From Schistosoma mansoni (lineage: Eukaryota; Platyhelminthes; Trematoda; Strigeidida; Schistosomatidae): 64,000 nucleotides of DNA. The notes beneath the pieces were generated by a model, which ran no database searches, was not told the DNA's origin, and saw only the letters and a list, made by a program, of their open reading frames with translations. Position 1 is the first letter of the stretch. Each line of letters begins with the position of its first letter. The DNA lies in contig NW_017386017.1 in the NCBI RefSeq assembly GCF_000237925.1, positions 1,674,001 through 1,738,000 of the forward strand, read 5' to 3'. A program made the position numbers and the translations under genes. Positions 29,926 through 42,189 of this stretch are shown piece after piece.

Positions 29926-30599
29926 AACAAACAATACTAAGTTGAATTTACTCTTTTAAACGTTTAAAGAGACATTTCAAAAATATGGGTTCTCTATTTC
30001 TAACCTAGATACATAAAAATCAACTTTGGTGATGAAATAGTTTCCCTAGCCCTCATCCATACAATCTAGATCTGAAATTTAAGACTGATTCACACTTGTA
30101 GTTTCACGTTAAAAGAGTTCATAATCGTAATTTTTCTTTGTTGGTGGGAATTGAACAGGTAGTCACGATTAAAATAATTTAATTTCAAGGAAACTGCATA
30201 CAATAAGGATATAAAAAAATCATGATCAGATCTTTAGTGAGTCATGCTTCTAACGGACTAATTTTATAAATAAAGAAAACAATCCCTGTAAATAAGAACA
30301 CGACAAACTGAGTGTTTGAGGTGAATTCGAAGCACACAATGAAAACTGACAAACCAGGCAACCTTTTTTTATTATCCTCAGAAGTTAGTAAAGCATGTAT
30401 ATGTATTAAAGTAAGAGTCAAACATTTAAGTAAAAAATTGAAGTCTAGTACATGTGTTGATTGTTAATACTTCAATAAGCATAATTTCATGGTTTTATGG
30501 AAACTATAACGGTTTATCTCGATTTATGTTGCAATCAAGTAAACTACTGAGTTACTTTTAAGTAATACCTAATATATAATATAATATATTATGTACATA
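29926..30599. other. Intergenic, nothing recognised
   Basis: AT-rich; a short AAGATTCAAACAAACAATAC motif at its start also occurs near 11280 and 52266. No gene seen. Confidence 0.35.
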
Positions 30600-31240
30600 T
30601 TATATAATGGGAAAAGGTTTTTGTGGAGATGTAGTATTTTCATAGTTGAAAGCGTGAGTCAATTGAAGCTAGACCACCAGGGAAAACCTGGAAGCACTGG
30701 ACGGCCGTTTTGTCCTATTGTGGGACTTCTCAACAGTGTGCATTCACGACCACGCCTCACGAGATTCGAACCCAGGATCTACCAGTCTCGAGCCCGAGCG
30801 CTTAACCTCTGGACCACCGAGCCGGTATCCGATGTTGTTAATGTCTAACTTCAATCAATCCACGAAGTTGACCAACCGTTCACCGATTGTCTTCAGTGAG
30901 TTGATATCTCACAACAGACTTGGTTGAACTCCACTGGTCACTGCTTCTAACTAGAACTCCTGGATTTACCTCTCGAAGTCAGTCACTAGTGAGCATATGA
31001 TTATTATTATCAGAAGGAGTTTTTGTGGAGACATAAACACCCTCGGATGCCGGCTCAGTGGTCAATCGGTTAAGTGCTCTGGCGCCAGACTGGTGGGTCC
31101 TGAGTTCGAATGTCGCGAGGCGAGGTCGTGGATGCGCACTGTTGAGGAGTCCCACAATAGGACGAAACGGCCGTCCAGTGCTTCCAGGTTTTCCCTGATG
31201 GTGTAGCTTCAATTGACTCATGCTTTCAACTATGATAATG
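30600..31240. mobile_element. SINE A fold-back composite
   Basis: 30640-30865 is a SINE A copy on the minus strand and 31030-31240 one on the plus strand. They are joined by the linker (about 30866-31000) also seen in the 246-795 composite, including ACTAGTGAGCATATGATTATT. The inner junction carries another ATTATCAGAAGG terminus. The plus copy's core reads GTTGAGGAG (first core C lost). Confidence 0.6.
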
Positions 31241-31609
31241 GGAAGAGTTATAAATTAGTGAAGACGAACTAACAATAATAATTTTTTCATTTCATAGCAA
31301 CTCTTAATCGTTTCCCAGTTGAACGAACATAAATGTTAACAACAAAATTCAACTAATCTATTATTCAGGTAACTGAATTAGTCTAGATACCACAGAACAT
31401 TAACAAAGACGAGTGGCTAATTTAGTTGAATTGAATTTTGGTAAAAAGGGGAGGTGTAAAACAGAATAAGAATTCTAAGTAGAGTAAAATAAATTTATTT
31501 GTGACAGAATAAATTTGAGCATCATTTCAGTACGTAGCTAAACTATTGGAACATAATAGTTTTCCATTATTACTATTCATCATGAGACTTGCGTTTTGGT
31601 TAAAACACA

Positions 31610-31950
31610 ATTCGAGCGCTCAAACAGAGAAGGACTTTTCTTAGAGTGGCCTTTGAACTACAAGTCTAATCTATAAGAGATTGTAGCGACGTCAACAGAT
31701 GAAACTTCATAGTAGCCAGTTACCATAATAGGTTCAAACCCCGTTCTCTCAGGACTCTAGACTCCTATATACACTAGTGCCTTGCAGTCACGGTTATCAA
31801 TCTAACCTAGGTGGACCTTTGGTATCCGTCAATCCCGTCTGAACATAAAAATTTCGCCTTTTGTTCTCTCACTTTTGTAAAAAAACAACTCTGGGCATGA
31901 AGATGGTGAGTATGACTTCTCTGAGCAGGGCTAAAACGCTCAGTCTCAAG
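31610..31950 (-). mobile_element. Unclassified retroposon B (copy 6), diverged
   Basis: Weak but ordered similarity to family B on the minus strand (GGACTTTTCTTAGAGTGGCC, CCTAGGTGGACC, GTCTGAACATAAAAATTTCG). The tail end is missing. Confidence 0.4.
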
Positions 31951-32359
31951 ATGACGTTACGACAAGGACAGTGGACAATTTTAACGCTCATCCGTACGAA
32001 GAAAATAAGAGGCACATTATATTGTGCTGAATGTAAAGTTAACAAATTTCCATTATTTGGTTACTTATTAAATGATATTTTGTACAAAAGAATTCTGAGT
32101 CAAGTGAAGTTCTAAAGACCATGGAATTTTTTCGAAAATAAAGCACATAAATACCGTATTAATGTTAATTGCCAAAAAGAAGAATTCATATCATAAATAA
32201 AATCGTACCAAAGTTTCCTCATACTTCTGAGAAAAAACAGTAATACGTAACTAATGAGTAGTGAACAGTACTTTTAAACAATATTGATCATTTATTAAGT
32301 AAGCTAATCATTTAACCCTAGTTCAAAGATAAGATCATAATAAATGAAATTCAAATGAT

Positions 32360-32576
32360 CAGTTGAAGTTGGACACTAAAACCGTTAGATGCCAGTTCAA
32401 TGGTCTAGAGGTTAAGCGTTTGCGCGCGGGACCGAAGGTCTAAGTTTCGAGTCCCGCACGAGGAAATACGGATGCGCGCTGCTGAAGAATCTCATGAAAG
32501 GAAAAAACAGCCATCCAATACTTACAGGTTTTCAATGACGGCCTAGCTTAAATTGACTCGTGAACTCAATTGTTAA
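32360..32576 (+). mobile_element. SINE A copy at the edge of the inverted repeat
   Basis: Leader GTTGGACACTAAAACCGTTAG, head GCCAGTTCAATGGTCTAGAGG and B box AGTTTCGAGTCCCGC are visible; the hammerhead core is destroyed. Its tail ends where the left arm of the large inverted repeat begins. Confidence 0.5.
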
Positions 32577-33437
32577 TTGTGGGTGGAAATACAACAGCTT
32601 TGAGCTGAAGAAGGAATCAAGAAAAGGTGTTAGAGGTTGGTAGGACTTACGTAGCGGAAATCAACTAACTGCATTAGAAAGCAAGTCCAACTTGAAATCT
32701 CGAAGGGGAAAGGGGAAAAGAAAGACCAACAAACGCGTTGAATCGGAAACTGGAAGCAGAAATTAAAAGAATGCATTAAAACTGGGAAACACTGTAAATT
32801 ATTGCCCAGAACAGGGTTCAATAGAGAATTCAGAAGGAAGTATTTACTCCTCCGTGAGGAGTAACAGGTGTAAGTAGAGCAAGTTAGTGACACTCTAAAA
32901 TCTATTCTAGCAATTAAAACATTTTGAGAAATCCTTCACTTCCTGAATTAATGTCCTGGCAGGAAAATTTCCTAGTTAACTGGGTTCCATAATCACAGAA
33001 GCACCGAATAGGTAACTTCAGATTACAAATAAATCAGTACAATTTTCAAATAATGAAAAACAGTATTGAAATATACAAAGTATACGACAATTAAAATAGA
33101 TAGTCACTACATAGCAACAAAAGCTACCAGTATCAAATTGAGTGCTTTTGAAGTGCCAAATATTAAACATTAAATCAGTAACATACTCTGTATCTGTGAG
33201 AAAAAACTGATTCAGTTACAACTCATATGATTTGGCAATAAACAAAATAACTACAGTCAATTCATTTAGGTTATCATCAACATTCCACATTAATTTATTA
33301 TATGATTGTGTCAATTCCAAACTAATTTATGGTATTTGTTTAGTTAATAAATTCAAATGAACAAATTTCATCAAAACTATTGCCATTCATTCAATAATTA
33401 GTCTACTTCAGGTCAACAATCTCTAATTTCTTTTTAC

Positions 33438-33585
33438 CTTCTTTGTCTATGTTGAAATGTCTTAGTGTAATTACACTGTGGTCATATACTACTATTGAAT
33501 ATTCAAAAGTTCTAATCAGTCTGAAACGTAGTTGTCTGGTAAGATTTAGAATAGAAGAAACTTGAATTGAAGTAGGAAACAACAT
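33438..33585 (-). pseudogene. Brix-domain-like exon (Peter Pan/SSF1-like?), left-arm copy
   Basis: An exon-like block preceded by a CAGTTAG acceptor and ended by a GTAAAA donor on the minus strand. It encodes MLFPTSIQVSSILNLTRQ... and SVITLRHFNI. This resembles the piece of Brix-domain ribosome-biogenesis protein Peter Pan that reads MFP.I.I.....L.......FRHY.I. Three near-identical copies exist in the window (also 40823 and 55270), none with partner exons found. Assignment is tentative. Confidence 0.3.
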
Positions 33586-34258
33586 CTAACTGAATTTTCT
33601 AAATGCATCGTTCCAACAAGATTGTTAATCATGAATGGAGTGATGATGGCCTCTCCATTCCTAATGATGAAACTAATGGTTCATGCGTCATCATCATCAG
33701 AATGACTACTCACATGATATGCACAATATACACTTCACACAAATATTTAGTGTTTTAATGGAACAAGAGTAGGAATTAGTTTAATGTGAAATGAGTAACT
33801 ACACACACACTGAACTAGTGTACCTTTTAACCAACAACTCATACATCTAACACTCTCGGAAGTGATGAAGAATGCCAATCAGATTGTAGTTGTGAATATG
33901 ATCAGATCATCATCAGACCATACTTATGCATTAATCACCGTTTAATATTTCCAATCAACAACAGTAACTATCTGCAACACAATTGAGTACAAGGTGAATG
34001 CTTTCACTTTAATAAGCTATGAATGTACACAATCTGTCCCTCTATAATAATTGTTGTCTAAAGCATTGTAACAAGTAGTTGCATATTTCACTGATCAAAA
34101 CGATAATCTGCATTTCATTTCATACAACAAATCCTTGTGAAATATCAAACAACCTAATCGAGTGAAACATTTCATCAAATAACACTTGACTACCGTCATT
34201 TCCATGATACAATCAGTGAAACACTGTTTCCTGATAACCTTGTGTCCAGTAAGATCAC

Positions 34259-34745
34259 TGTTATATCCCCTGGTGAATTATGAATGGTAACTCTGAGGAC
34301 TAGTTATGGACCAATGTAATATGTACATTTCTTATTGTATAATTGTTGTATCATTAGCTTTATTTTGACCTTTGACCTATTATTATACGATTCTTGAGTT
34401 ATCGTCAGTCTATCTATTACTTTCCCCCTATTTACAGCCACATTTGGCCAATTATTGTACGAATGTTATTTTCTATTTTTTGGTACGATGTGATCTGTTT
34501 GGTTTGTATATAAACCTAGTATGTTTGTGAATAATGATTCATATTGCTGAGGCCGTTATTAGTGTTCTGGACTTAACTGGCTGGGCTAGGCAGAAAGCAG
34601 GACTGACAAGTATCCAAGAGTGCTCGTACGATTTTATGTATCATTGTTCCGATCAATAAATTCACTGCACTCTAACTGGGCGTTCATATACTAAAGAGGG
34701 CACTCAAGCAATCGATATAACAACTGGCACTTACACGTTACAACA
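34259..34745 (-). mobile_element. Solo LTR, family C (left arm)
   Basis: 487 bases, TGTTATATCCCC to CACGTTACAACA, flanked by the direct repeat ATCAC (34254-34258, 34746-34750). Read on the minus strand it has the same TATA-like and AATAAA motifs as the other family C LTRs. It is the mirror copy of 39663-40149. Confidence 0.8.
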
Positions 34746-34916
34746 ATCACAACACTCATCCATCAGCACAAATCACATCATGATGACGATGATGATGATA
34801 TTTGTTACGGGTTGGTGATGAACTGTGAATAAGTTCGATTTTCGTTTCACTCTTCATTTAATCATGATTCTAATTGAGTGAGTCGAATTCTGTCTCTTAT
34901 TTCTCTGTTTGGTCTA

Positions 34917-35116
34917 NNNNNNNNNNNNNNNNNNNNNNNNNNNNNNNNNNNNNNNNNNNNNNNNNNNNNNNNNNNNNNNNNNNNNNNNNNNNNNNNNNNN
35001 NNNNNNNNNNNNNNNNNNNNNNNNNNNNNNNNNNNNNNNNNNNNNNNNNNNNNNNNNNNNNNNNNNNNNNNNNNNNNNNNNNNNNNNNNNNNNNNNNNNN
35101 NNNNNNNNNNNNNNNN
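34917..35116. other. Assembly gap (200 N)
   Basis: Exactly 200 N, so probably a placeholder of arbitrary size. It lies at the inner end of the left arm and next to BAC vector sequence. Confidence 0.99.
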
Positions 35117-35167
35117 GACTATAGAATACTCAATCTTGCATGCCTGCAGGTCGACTCTAGAGGATCC
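35117..35167. other. BAC cloning-vector remnant (SP6 end and polylinker)
   Basis: The run starts ACTATAGAATACTCAA (SP6 promoter end), then has SphI GCATGC, PstI CTGCAG, SalI GTCGAC, XbaI TCTAGA and BamHI GGATCC in the order of the pUC/pBeloBAC11 polylinker. The HindIII site reads AATCTT instead of AAGCTT. Genomic sequence begins after GGATCC. This is untrimmed vector from a clone-end read, not part of the animal's genome. Confidence 0.95.
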
Positions 35168-35539
35168 CACTGATAGGAACCATGCTATACATTCCTATCA
35201 ATAACTAGTTAGCTTTGGTCATATAATTCTCGACATATCGACTTTCTTGTAAATATATCTTCACACTCCTACATCTTTGAATTCTGGTTAGACTGGCTTT
35301 GGGATTTTCGACTATAGAAGTGTTGCGAAAAACAACGTTTTCAAACTTTGAATATTTGCAACATCATTACTGCCGTTCAAGATTTCAGTGAATTCCAAAA
35401 TGTGAGCATAACCACATCTTTTCAGAGTTCAATAAATTCACAAAACCAAGTATTTCCGAGCACTTCTTATTCATTTATTGAGTAATTTTCAAATATATAA
35501 AAACACAAATTCCACTGGGAATCGGGTTCCAATCATCCG

Positions 35540-35930
35540 ACGTATGTCTTCTATAAATACATCACTGTGGCTCATCTCAGACTTCCGAATGCAGAAATTG
35601 AATGAAGTGGAAATCAGAGCTTGGAATTAAATTCACAGTGAAAATTATTCTCTCACAAGCAGTAATCATCCACAAAATGAACGAAAAATTTCCCGAAAAT
35701 ACTTGATACTACACATTTATTGAACGGATTGGTAAACAGATCCACTACAAGTTCACGTGCACGAATCCCATCTGACTTCTATACATCACAGACTATCATT
35801 AATGCATGATCTGTTAAGCAGTGGTCTTTCCCAAATCATGTTGTTTGGAGGAGTGTAACACATATCAATCGTCTACTTTTGTAAATCTACAATCTCACTA
35901 TTCCATATACCTTCACGTATAATCACCACT
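35540..35930 (+). repeat. Duplicated segment matching 60300-60622 and 61153-61210
   Basis: Shared landmarks include TCTTCTATAAAT, AATTTCCCGAAAATACTTGA, TAATGCATGATCTGTTAAGC, AAATCATGTTGTTT and CGTCTACTTTTGTAAATCTA. The copy at 60300 is interrupted by a solo LTR; this one carries the empty site near 35870. Nature of the segment unknown. Confidence 0.7.
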
Positions 35931-36735
35931 GAATTGCAGTCAACAAAATCATTCAACTATACGGTTTTCTCAGATGTCTGTCCAAGTAATAAGTCGAATT
36001 CAACCTAGTGAGTTGACTGACAGCTTCAAATATTCATCACTTTACTAGTCATTTTGAATATTCTAAATTAATTTCTTATTTGACTGACTAAACGTAAGGA
36101 TATTGTAGTTGAGATATTGTTATGATTTAGTTCCACAGTTCTTTGTTAATTGCTTGTGACGAGACATCTCAATTTCACATAGTTAGCCCTCATCAATTTG
36201 ATACTACACGTCGACAACGAGGATGTAGAACTTGGAAGTGATATCTAATGATATTCGCTCTTAATGCTGAATATTGTCCACATTTCATAAAATAGATACT
36301 TGCATGAATATGAACACATTGTACGTTCATCAACTGACTGTTAAATTGTTGAATTGACTTGAAACCATCTAATTGGTATCGGTTATCTACTCATTTGTAG
36401 AACCTACATATTAGTTTAGTTTCTGTGGGAATATTTAATGAAGATTGTAAGATGTTTTATTTGTATAATTACGTGCAGTATGATCTGTTCATACAAATAT
36501 TAAGCTAAATGGGCGGTCGAAAGCAAAGTGGGAACTAGTAGTCTTCTCGATCTCACTACCTTTCCTGTAAATCAGGCATACCAAACTCATTAGGAAATGA
36601 ATTCAAAACACGTAGACATGTCTAGCAAAACAAATATTTTTGCAAAAATAGTACAAGATAAATTCTTCTGTATAAATGATGGATTCAAATGATGAAATTA
36701 CTCGGTTAATACATGGTTAAACGAAGTTCGAGATG

Positions 36736-39034
36736 TTAACCTTTGCCAAGGAATTCACGTTTGCCTTCATCGTTCACTGCACACACATGCTTGAGAGGAG
36801 AGGAAATAATCAAAGGAGAAAAAGTAAACAATATTAACATTTTCTCTGGACAATGTCAAAGCATACTTGACTCATTTCATTCATTCATTCATTAATTCAT
36901 TCAAATGATACATGTTCCATTTCTTGTTGGTCAACGTAATAACTCGCTCACATTCATACCTACTCATCACTCTCCAATACATGTTAGTTATTCGACACAT
37001 TCAACTTCATCATCTCACATATAATAACAAACACAAACGGCATAATAACAACAAATTATCCATTCGTTCAATTCACTTACTGGCAATTCACGGAACTGAT
37101 CGTTGTAGTCAATGCCATAACCAACTATGAATACATTCGGTACTTCGAATCCAACATCTACAAAATGTCATTTAAATCGATTAGGTTTGATGGAATACGT
37201 TAAATTGAGTATTGGTGAGTATCTAATGAAAAGTAGGTTCCACTCGTGTTACACATGTTTACTTTGTACGTTGTTACAATTGATCATTGGATGTACCATT
37301 TATTATAGTTTTGAGTGACTCAAATATACACTTGATTTCATTTCAATGAAGATCGAAATAATAACTTGTGAGGAAAGAATTCACTGTTCAGTTCTCTTAC
37401 ATGGTTGTTATATTTCTGTTTGGATGCGTTGTCTGTGATCATAGACACTATGAATAGATGTTCTTTAGAAATGAAACTCGAACACGGTGAATTTGTATTA
37501 TTACCGAAAGGCAAACACAGTAATAATTCGTTATTCAATGTTGATCGAGTTCCATCTATCAGTAAATTAGTGAGTGATGTCTCACTGTTACTCTATGGAT
37601 ATCTATCTGTTCAACGAATTAGTTCGCAACGTCTATCCTCAACAAATTTTGTTGTACTTTTGAAATGATTCTGACAAGACTACACCTTCATTCGAAGGCT
37701 CACACCCTCCAACCTAGAGTGATTCAATTTACATATACTTATTCAATCATCATACACGTAAGTAGAGATACAAACAAATTAACTTTTGTACAAATACAGT
37801 GATAGTTCTGTTACGAACAATTTTAGTATTGAAGACTTACAGGTTGGTTTATATCCAGGAACTTCGGCTATTCTTTTGACTAGTAAACTATGATTCAATT
37901 GAAAAATGACATCAACACATGTTATTGCACAACTATCAAGAGTATAAAGTAATTGGTTTGGTGATTGTCAATGTGAAAATGCATACAAATTAGGTCTAGC
38001 TGTTGAGTGTGAACAGTCGATAGATCCGGTGCTTAAAGCATCTTACTGACTATATGAGAACTTTCGTCTAAATTAGGACGAATAGTTGCAGAGTATTTGG
38101 GTGCCGAGCCGATGTGAAACATAAAATAGGAAGAATATATTTGTAAACTCTCAGCGAATGAATTTGAAGTAAATCCAACGTTTCGCCTGGTAATCTGGTC
38201 CAAGCATTTTCAAGGAAATATTTCCTTGAACATTTTACTAATTGTTTATGATAGGCTATACTAGGCAATCAATCCACTTGTTCAACACACTTAACATCCA
38301 ACTCAATTTAATCATTACGCTCAATTCGAATGCATTCTATGACAATACAGAAGAGAGAACAACATCAACAGAACGTACCATGCAGAATAAACAGATTTCG
38401 GTTCGTATTTCCTCACAAATCTCTCCAGTTCGTTTAAACTTGTTCCAGTGTCAACCATATCTTCCACAATCAGTACATCCTTTCAAAAACAACCAAATGA
38501 TCATTAGAAATTCCCTCCATCACCTTTCAACCTACCTTATCTCTGAACTTCTCCATATTTGTACACGGAGTGATGTTGGTATCATGACCCACTGAATCAT
38601 CCTAAATAAATTGATAGAAATTACATCACAAAACATCATTACTACTTACGACGTATGTACTTGCAGCGAGGAAATCAATACTGACTTTGATGTAACTTCG
38701 ACGTGTAAATGAATACTCTTGTAATGTTTTGAATAAGTCGGAAGCGAATTTGAAGCCTCCTTTCAATATACAAATTATGTAGACAGATTTTACACCAGAT
38801 TTCTCATAGTCATCTAATATATCAATAGACATTCTATCCAAACGACTCCGAACCATTCCTCCAGGAATCAAAATCGTTGAAATATGTTTTTCATAGGGTT
38901 CCGGTAAAGTGAAATTCTTCGCTGAATATCCTTCATAACTATCATCAAACTAAATGAAAAACAATTAAATACACTGTGAAATCAAATTGAACACTTACGA
39001 TAATGCAGTCATTTTTGTATTCACGTGAAGCCAT
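36736..39034 (-). CDS. HGPRT: Hypoxanthine-guanine phosphoribosyltransferase, copy A (complete, 7 exons)
   Basis: Exons on the minus strand: 39034-38999, 38949-38650, 38601-38536, 38479-38379, 37887-37841, 37157-37081, 36789-36736; GT/AG borders and phases all agree, giving 226 residues and a TAA. Schistosome and human HGPRTs are of similar length. The protein starts [12 protein letters not shown] and has the ILKGGFKF loop that contacts pyrophosphate, the PRPP-binding signature [17 protein letters not shown] with the usual acidic pair ED, then [26 protein letters not shown] (base-binding region) and a short final exon [17 protein letters not shown]. It converts hypoxanthine or guanine plus PRPP to IMP or GMP in purine salvage, in the cytosol. 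It sits in the centre of the large inverted repeat. Versus copy B the 5' exons carry several amino acid changes. In the signature, Thr replaces the common Lys after DTG. Confidence 0.9.
38170..38260 (-). repeat. Possible Penelope-type terminal fragment in HGPRT intron 4
   Basis: On the minus strand CCTTGAAAATGCTTGGACC...AGGCGAAACGTTGG resembles the hammerhead-like terminal motif of Penelope-like elements, and also the stretch at 46710-46750 that follows the Penelope relic. Core positions are mutated. Weak call. Confidence 0.3.
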
Positions 39035-39662
39035 TTCAACACTATCAAATAATCTATTCACAGTGAAGAGAACACTATTGAGATTATATAGAGTGAAACA
39101 CACAGTTGATCATCCAACCAAATGTCTCGTCACAATGACCAATCAACTATCGACTTGATGGAAAGTCGAATTATGACGAGGATTCTATAGGAGGAAATGG
39201 AGAACGAGATTGCTTGGAGAATACGATGTATTCACTGTATTTCACTGCTACATACGTGCTGCTACATACATGCTGCTACATTTAGTCAGTTCGAAATAAT
39301 AAGGTACTTTTGAATGAGCATGAAGAGATGAATAGTTCACGACAGAGTAATGAATTGTTTTGAAACCAACATTGTAATGAAATTGAAATGAAGACACTGA
39401 CAGAGTATTTGTAAATGAAGAGGATGATAACTCTGGAGTACTGGAGATGACTGGATTATGTGATCTGACAAAGATCTATTCATCATTAATGTAGACCAAA
39501 CAGAGAAATAAGAGACAGAATTCGACTCACTCAATTAGAATCATGATTAAATGAAGAGTGAAACGAAAATCGAACTTATTCACAGTTCATCACCAACCCG
39601 TAACAAATATCATCATCATCGTCATCATGATGTGATTTGTGCTGATGGATGAGTGTTGTGAT

Positions 39663-40149
39663 TGTTGTAACGTGTAAGTGCCAGTTGTTATATCGATTGC
39701 TTGAGTGCCCTCTTTAGTATATGAACGCCCAGTTAGAGTGCAGTGAATTTATTGATCGGAACAATGATACATAAAATCGTACGAGCACTCTTGGATACTT
39801 GTCAGTCCTGCTTTCTGCCTAGCCCAGCCAGTTAAGTCCAGAACACTAATAACGGCCTCAGCAATATGAATCATTATTCACAGACATACTAGGTTTATAT
39901 ACAAACCAAACAGATCACATCGTACCAAAAAATAGAAAATAACATTCGTACAATAATTGGCCAAATGTGGCTGTAAATAGGGGGAAAGTAATAGATAGAC
40001 TGACGATAACTCAAGAATCGTATAATAATAGGTCAAAGGTCAAAATAAAGCTAATGATACAACAATTATACAATAAGAAATGTACATATTACATTGGTCC
40101 ATAACTAGTCCTCAGAGTTACCATTCATAATTCACCAGGGGATATAACA
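39663..40149 (+). mobile_element. Solo LTR, family C (right arm)
   Basis: 487 bases from TGTTGTAACGTG to GGGGATATAACA with direct repeats GTGAT (39658-39662, 40150-40154). It lies about 630 bases upstream of the HGPRT copy A start codon, in the opposite orientation to that gene. Confidence 0.8.
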
Positions 40150-40822
40150 GTGATCTTACTGTACACAAGGTTATCAGGAAACAGTGTTTCACTGATTGTA
40201 TCATGGAAATGACGGTAGTCAAGTGTTATTTGGTGAAATGTTTCACTCGATTAGGTTGTTTGATATTTCACAAGGATTTGTTGTATGAAATGAAATGCAG
40301 ATTATCGTTTTGATCAGTGAAATATGCAACTACTTGTTACAATGCTTTAGACAACAATTATTATAGAGGGACAGATTGTGTACATTCATAGCTTATTAAA
40401 GTGAAAGCATTCACCTTGTACTCAATTGTGTTGCAGATAGTTACTGTTGTTGATTGGAAATATTAAACGGTGATTAATGCATAAGTATGGTCTGATGATG
40501 ATCTGATCATATTCACAACTACAATCTGATTGGCATTCTTCATCACTTCCGAGAGTGTTAGATGTATGAGTTGTTGGTTAAAAGGTACACTAGTTCAGTG
40601 TGTGTGTAGTTACTCATTTCACATTAAACTAATTCCTACTCTTGTTCCATTAAAACACTAAATATTTGTGTGAAGTGTATATTGTGCATATCATGTGAGT
40701 AGTCATTCTGATGATGATGACGCATGAACCATTAGTTTCATCATTAGGAATGGAGAGGCCATCATCACTCCATTCATGATTAACAATCTTGTTGGAACGA
40801 TGCATTTAGAAAATTCAGTTAG

Positions 40823-40970
40823 ATGTTGTTTCCTACTTCAATTCAAGTTTCTTCTATTCTAAATCTTACCAGACAACAACGTTTCAGACTGATTAGAACT
40901 TTTGAATATTCAATAGTAGTATATGACCTCAGTGTAATTACACTAAGACATTTCAACATAGACAAAGAAG
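40823..40970 (+). pseudogene. Brix-domain-like exon (Peter Pan/SSF1-like?), right-arm copy
   Basis: Same exon-like block as in the left arm, on the plus strand, running away from HGPRT copy A. Acceptor CAGTTAG before ATGTTGTTTCC, donor GTAAAA after GACAAAGAAG. The reading frame is intact in all three copies but two residues differ here (Q for L, L for H). No neighbouring exon of a Brix protein was found. Confidence 0.3.
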
Positions 40971-42189
40971 GTAAAAAGAAATTAGAGATTGTTGACCTGA
41001 AGTAGACTAATTATTGAATGAATGGCAATAGTTTTGATGAAATTTGTTCATTTGAATTTATTAACTAAACAAATACCATAAATTAGTTTGGAATTGACAC
41101 AATCATATAATAAATTAATGTGGAATGTTGATGATAACCTAAATGAATTGACTGTAGTTATTTTGTTTATTGCCAAATCATATGAGTTGTAACTGAATCA
41201 GTTTTTTCTCACAGATACAGAGTATGTTACTGATTTAATGTTTAATATTTGGCACTTCAAAAGCACTCAATTTGATACTGGTAGCTTTTGTTGCTATGTA
41301 GTGACTATCTATTTTAATTGTCGTATACTTTGTATATTTCAATACTGTTTTTCATTATTTGAAAATTGTACTGATTTATTTGTAATCTGAAGTTACCTAT
41401 TCGGTGCTTCTGTGATTATGGAACCCAGTTAACTAGGAAATTTTCCTGCCAGGACATTAATTCAGGAAGTGAAGGATTTCTCAAAATGTTTTAATTGCTA
41501 GAATAGATTTTAGAGTGTCACTAACTTGCTCTACTTACACCTGTTACTCCTCACGGAGGAGTAAATACTTCCTTCTGAATTCTCTATTGAACCCTGTTCT
41601 GGGCAATAATTTACAGTGTTTCCCAGTTTTAATGCATTCTTTTAATTTCTGCTTCCAGTTTCCGATTCAACGCGTTTGTTGGTCTTTCTTTTCCCCTTTC
41701 CCCTTCGAGATTTCAAGTTGGACTTGCTTTCTAATGCAGTTAGTTGATTTCCGCTACGTAAGTCCTACCAACCTCTAACACCTTTTCTTGATTCCTTCTT
41801 CAGCTCAAAGCTGTTGTATTACCACCCACAATAGACTGCTGCTGATGGTATCCGATAAAAACACATTGAGTAACTTGTATTGACGATTTCTTATAATTAT
41901 TTGCACTTTTCTGGTAATAGTTGTAGTAGTTCTCCAAGTTTTAATAAATGAACATGAAGTGCCCGAAAATACTTGGTTTTGTAATTTTACTGAACGCTGA
42001 AAACGTATGGGTACGCTCATATTTTGGAATTCACTTGAATAATGGTAATAATAAACTAACTTCATCAAATAATGGGAATATTATGAATCAAATTAGGCGT
42101 ATTTTGAATTGTCAAATGTATCCACTAAACTGCATTCACCATAACGCACGTTAGTCTTCTGATGTTATATTTATGGTAATCATATCTAT

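Larger units (their letters stand above)
32577..34916. repeat. Left arm of large inverted repeat
   Basis: The reverse complement of 39491-41833 over its whole length with only scattered differences, starting at GGGTGGAAATACAAC and ending at TTCTCTGTTTGGTCTA directly at the assembly gap. It contains a Brix-like exon, a solo LTR and microsatellite-like TGA repeats. From 33229 it also matches the unit starting at 55098 in direct orientation. Confidence 0.85.
39491..41833. repeat. Right arm of large inverted repeat
   Basis: Inverted counterpart of 32577-34916, from TAGACCAAACAGAGAAATAA to GTATTACCACCCACAAT. Continuous with the promoter side of HGPRT copy A, so this arm is the normal upstream flank of that gene. 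Differences between arms are few, for example GACAACAACG at 40874 versus the complement of CGTAGTTGTC in the left arm. Confidence 0.85.

Noticed and set aside
32630-32893. 87-codon frame conserved in both arms (also 41515-41778)
   Set aside because: Identical because the arms are near identical; no motif, and absent from the third copy, so conservation carries no information about coding.
34862-35204. Several frames of about 100 codons across the gap
   Set aside because: They are created by the run of N and the vector polylinker.
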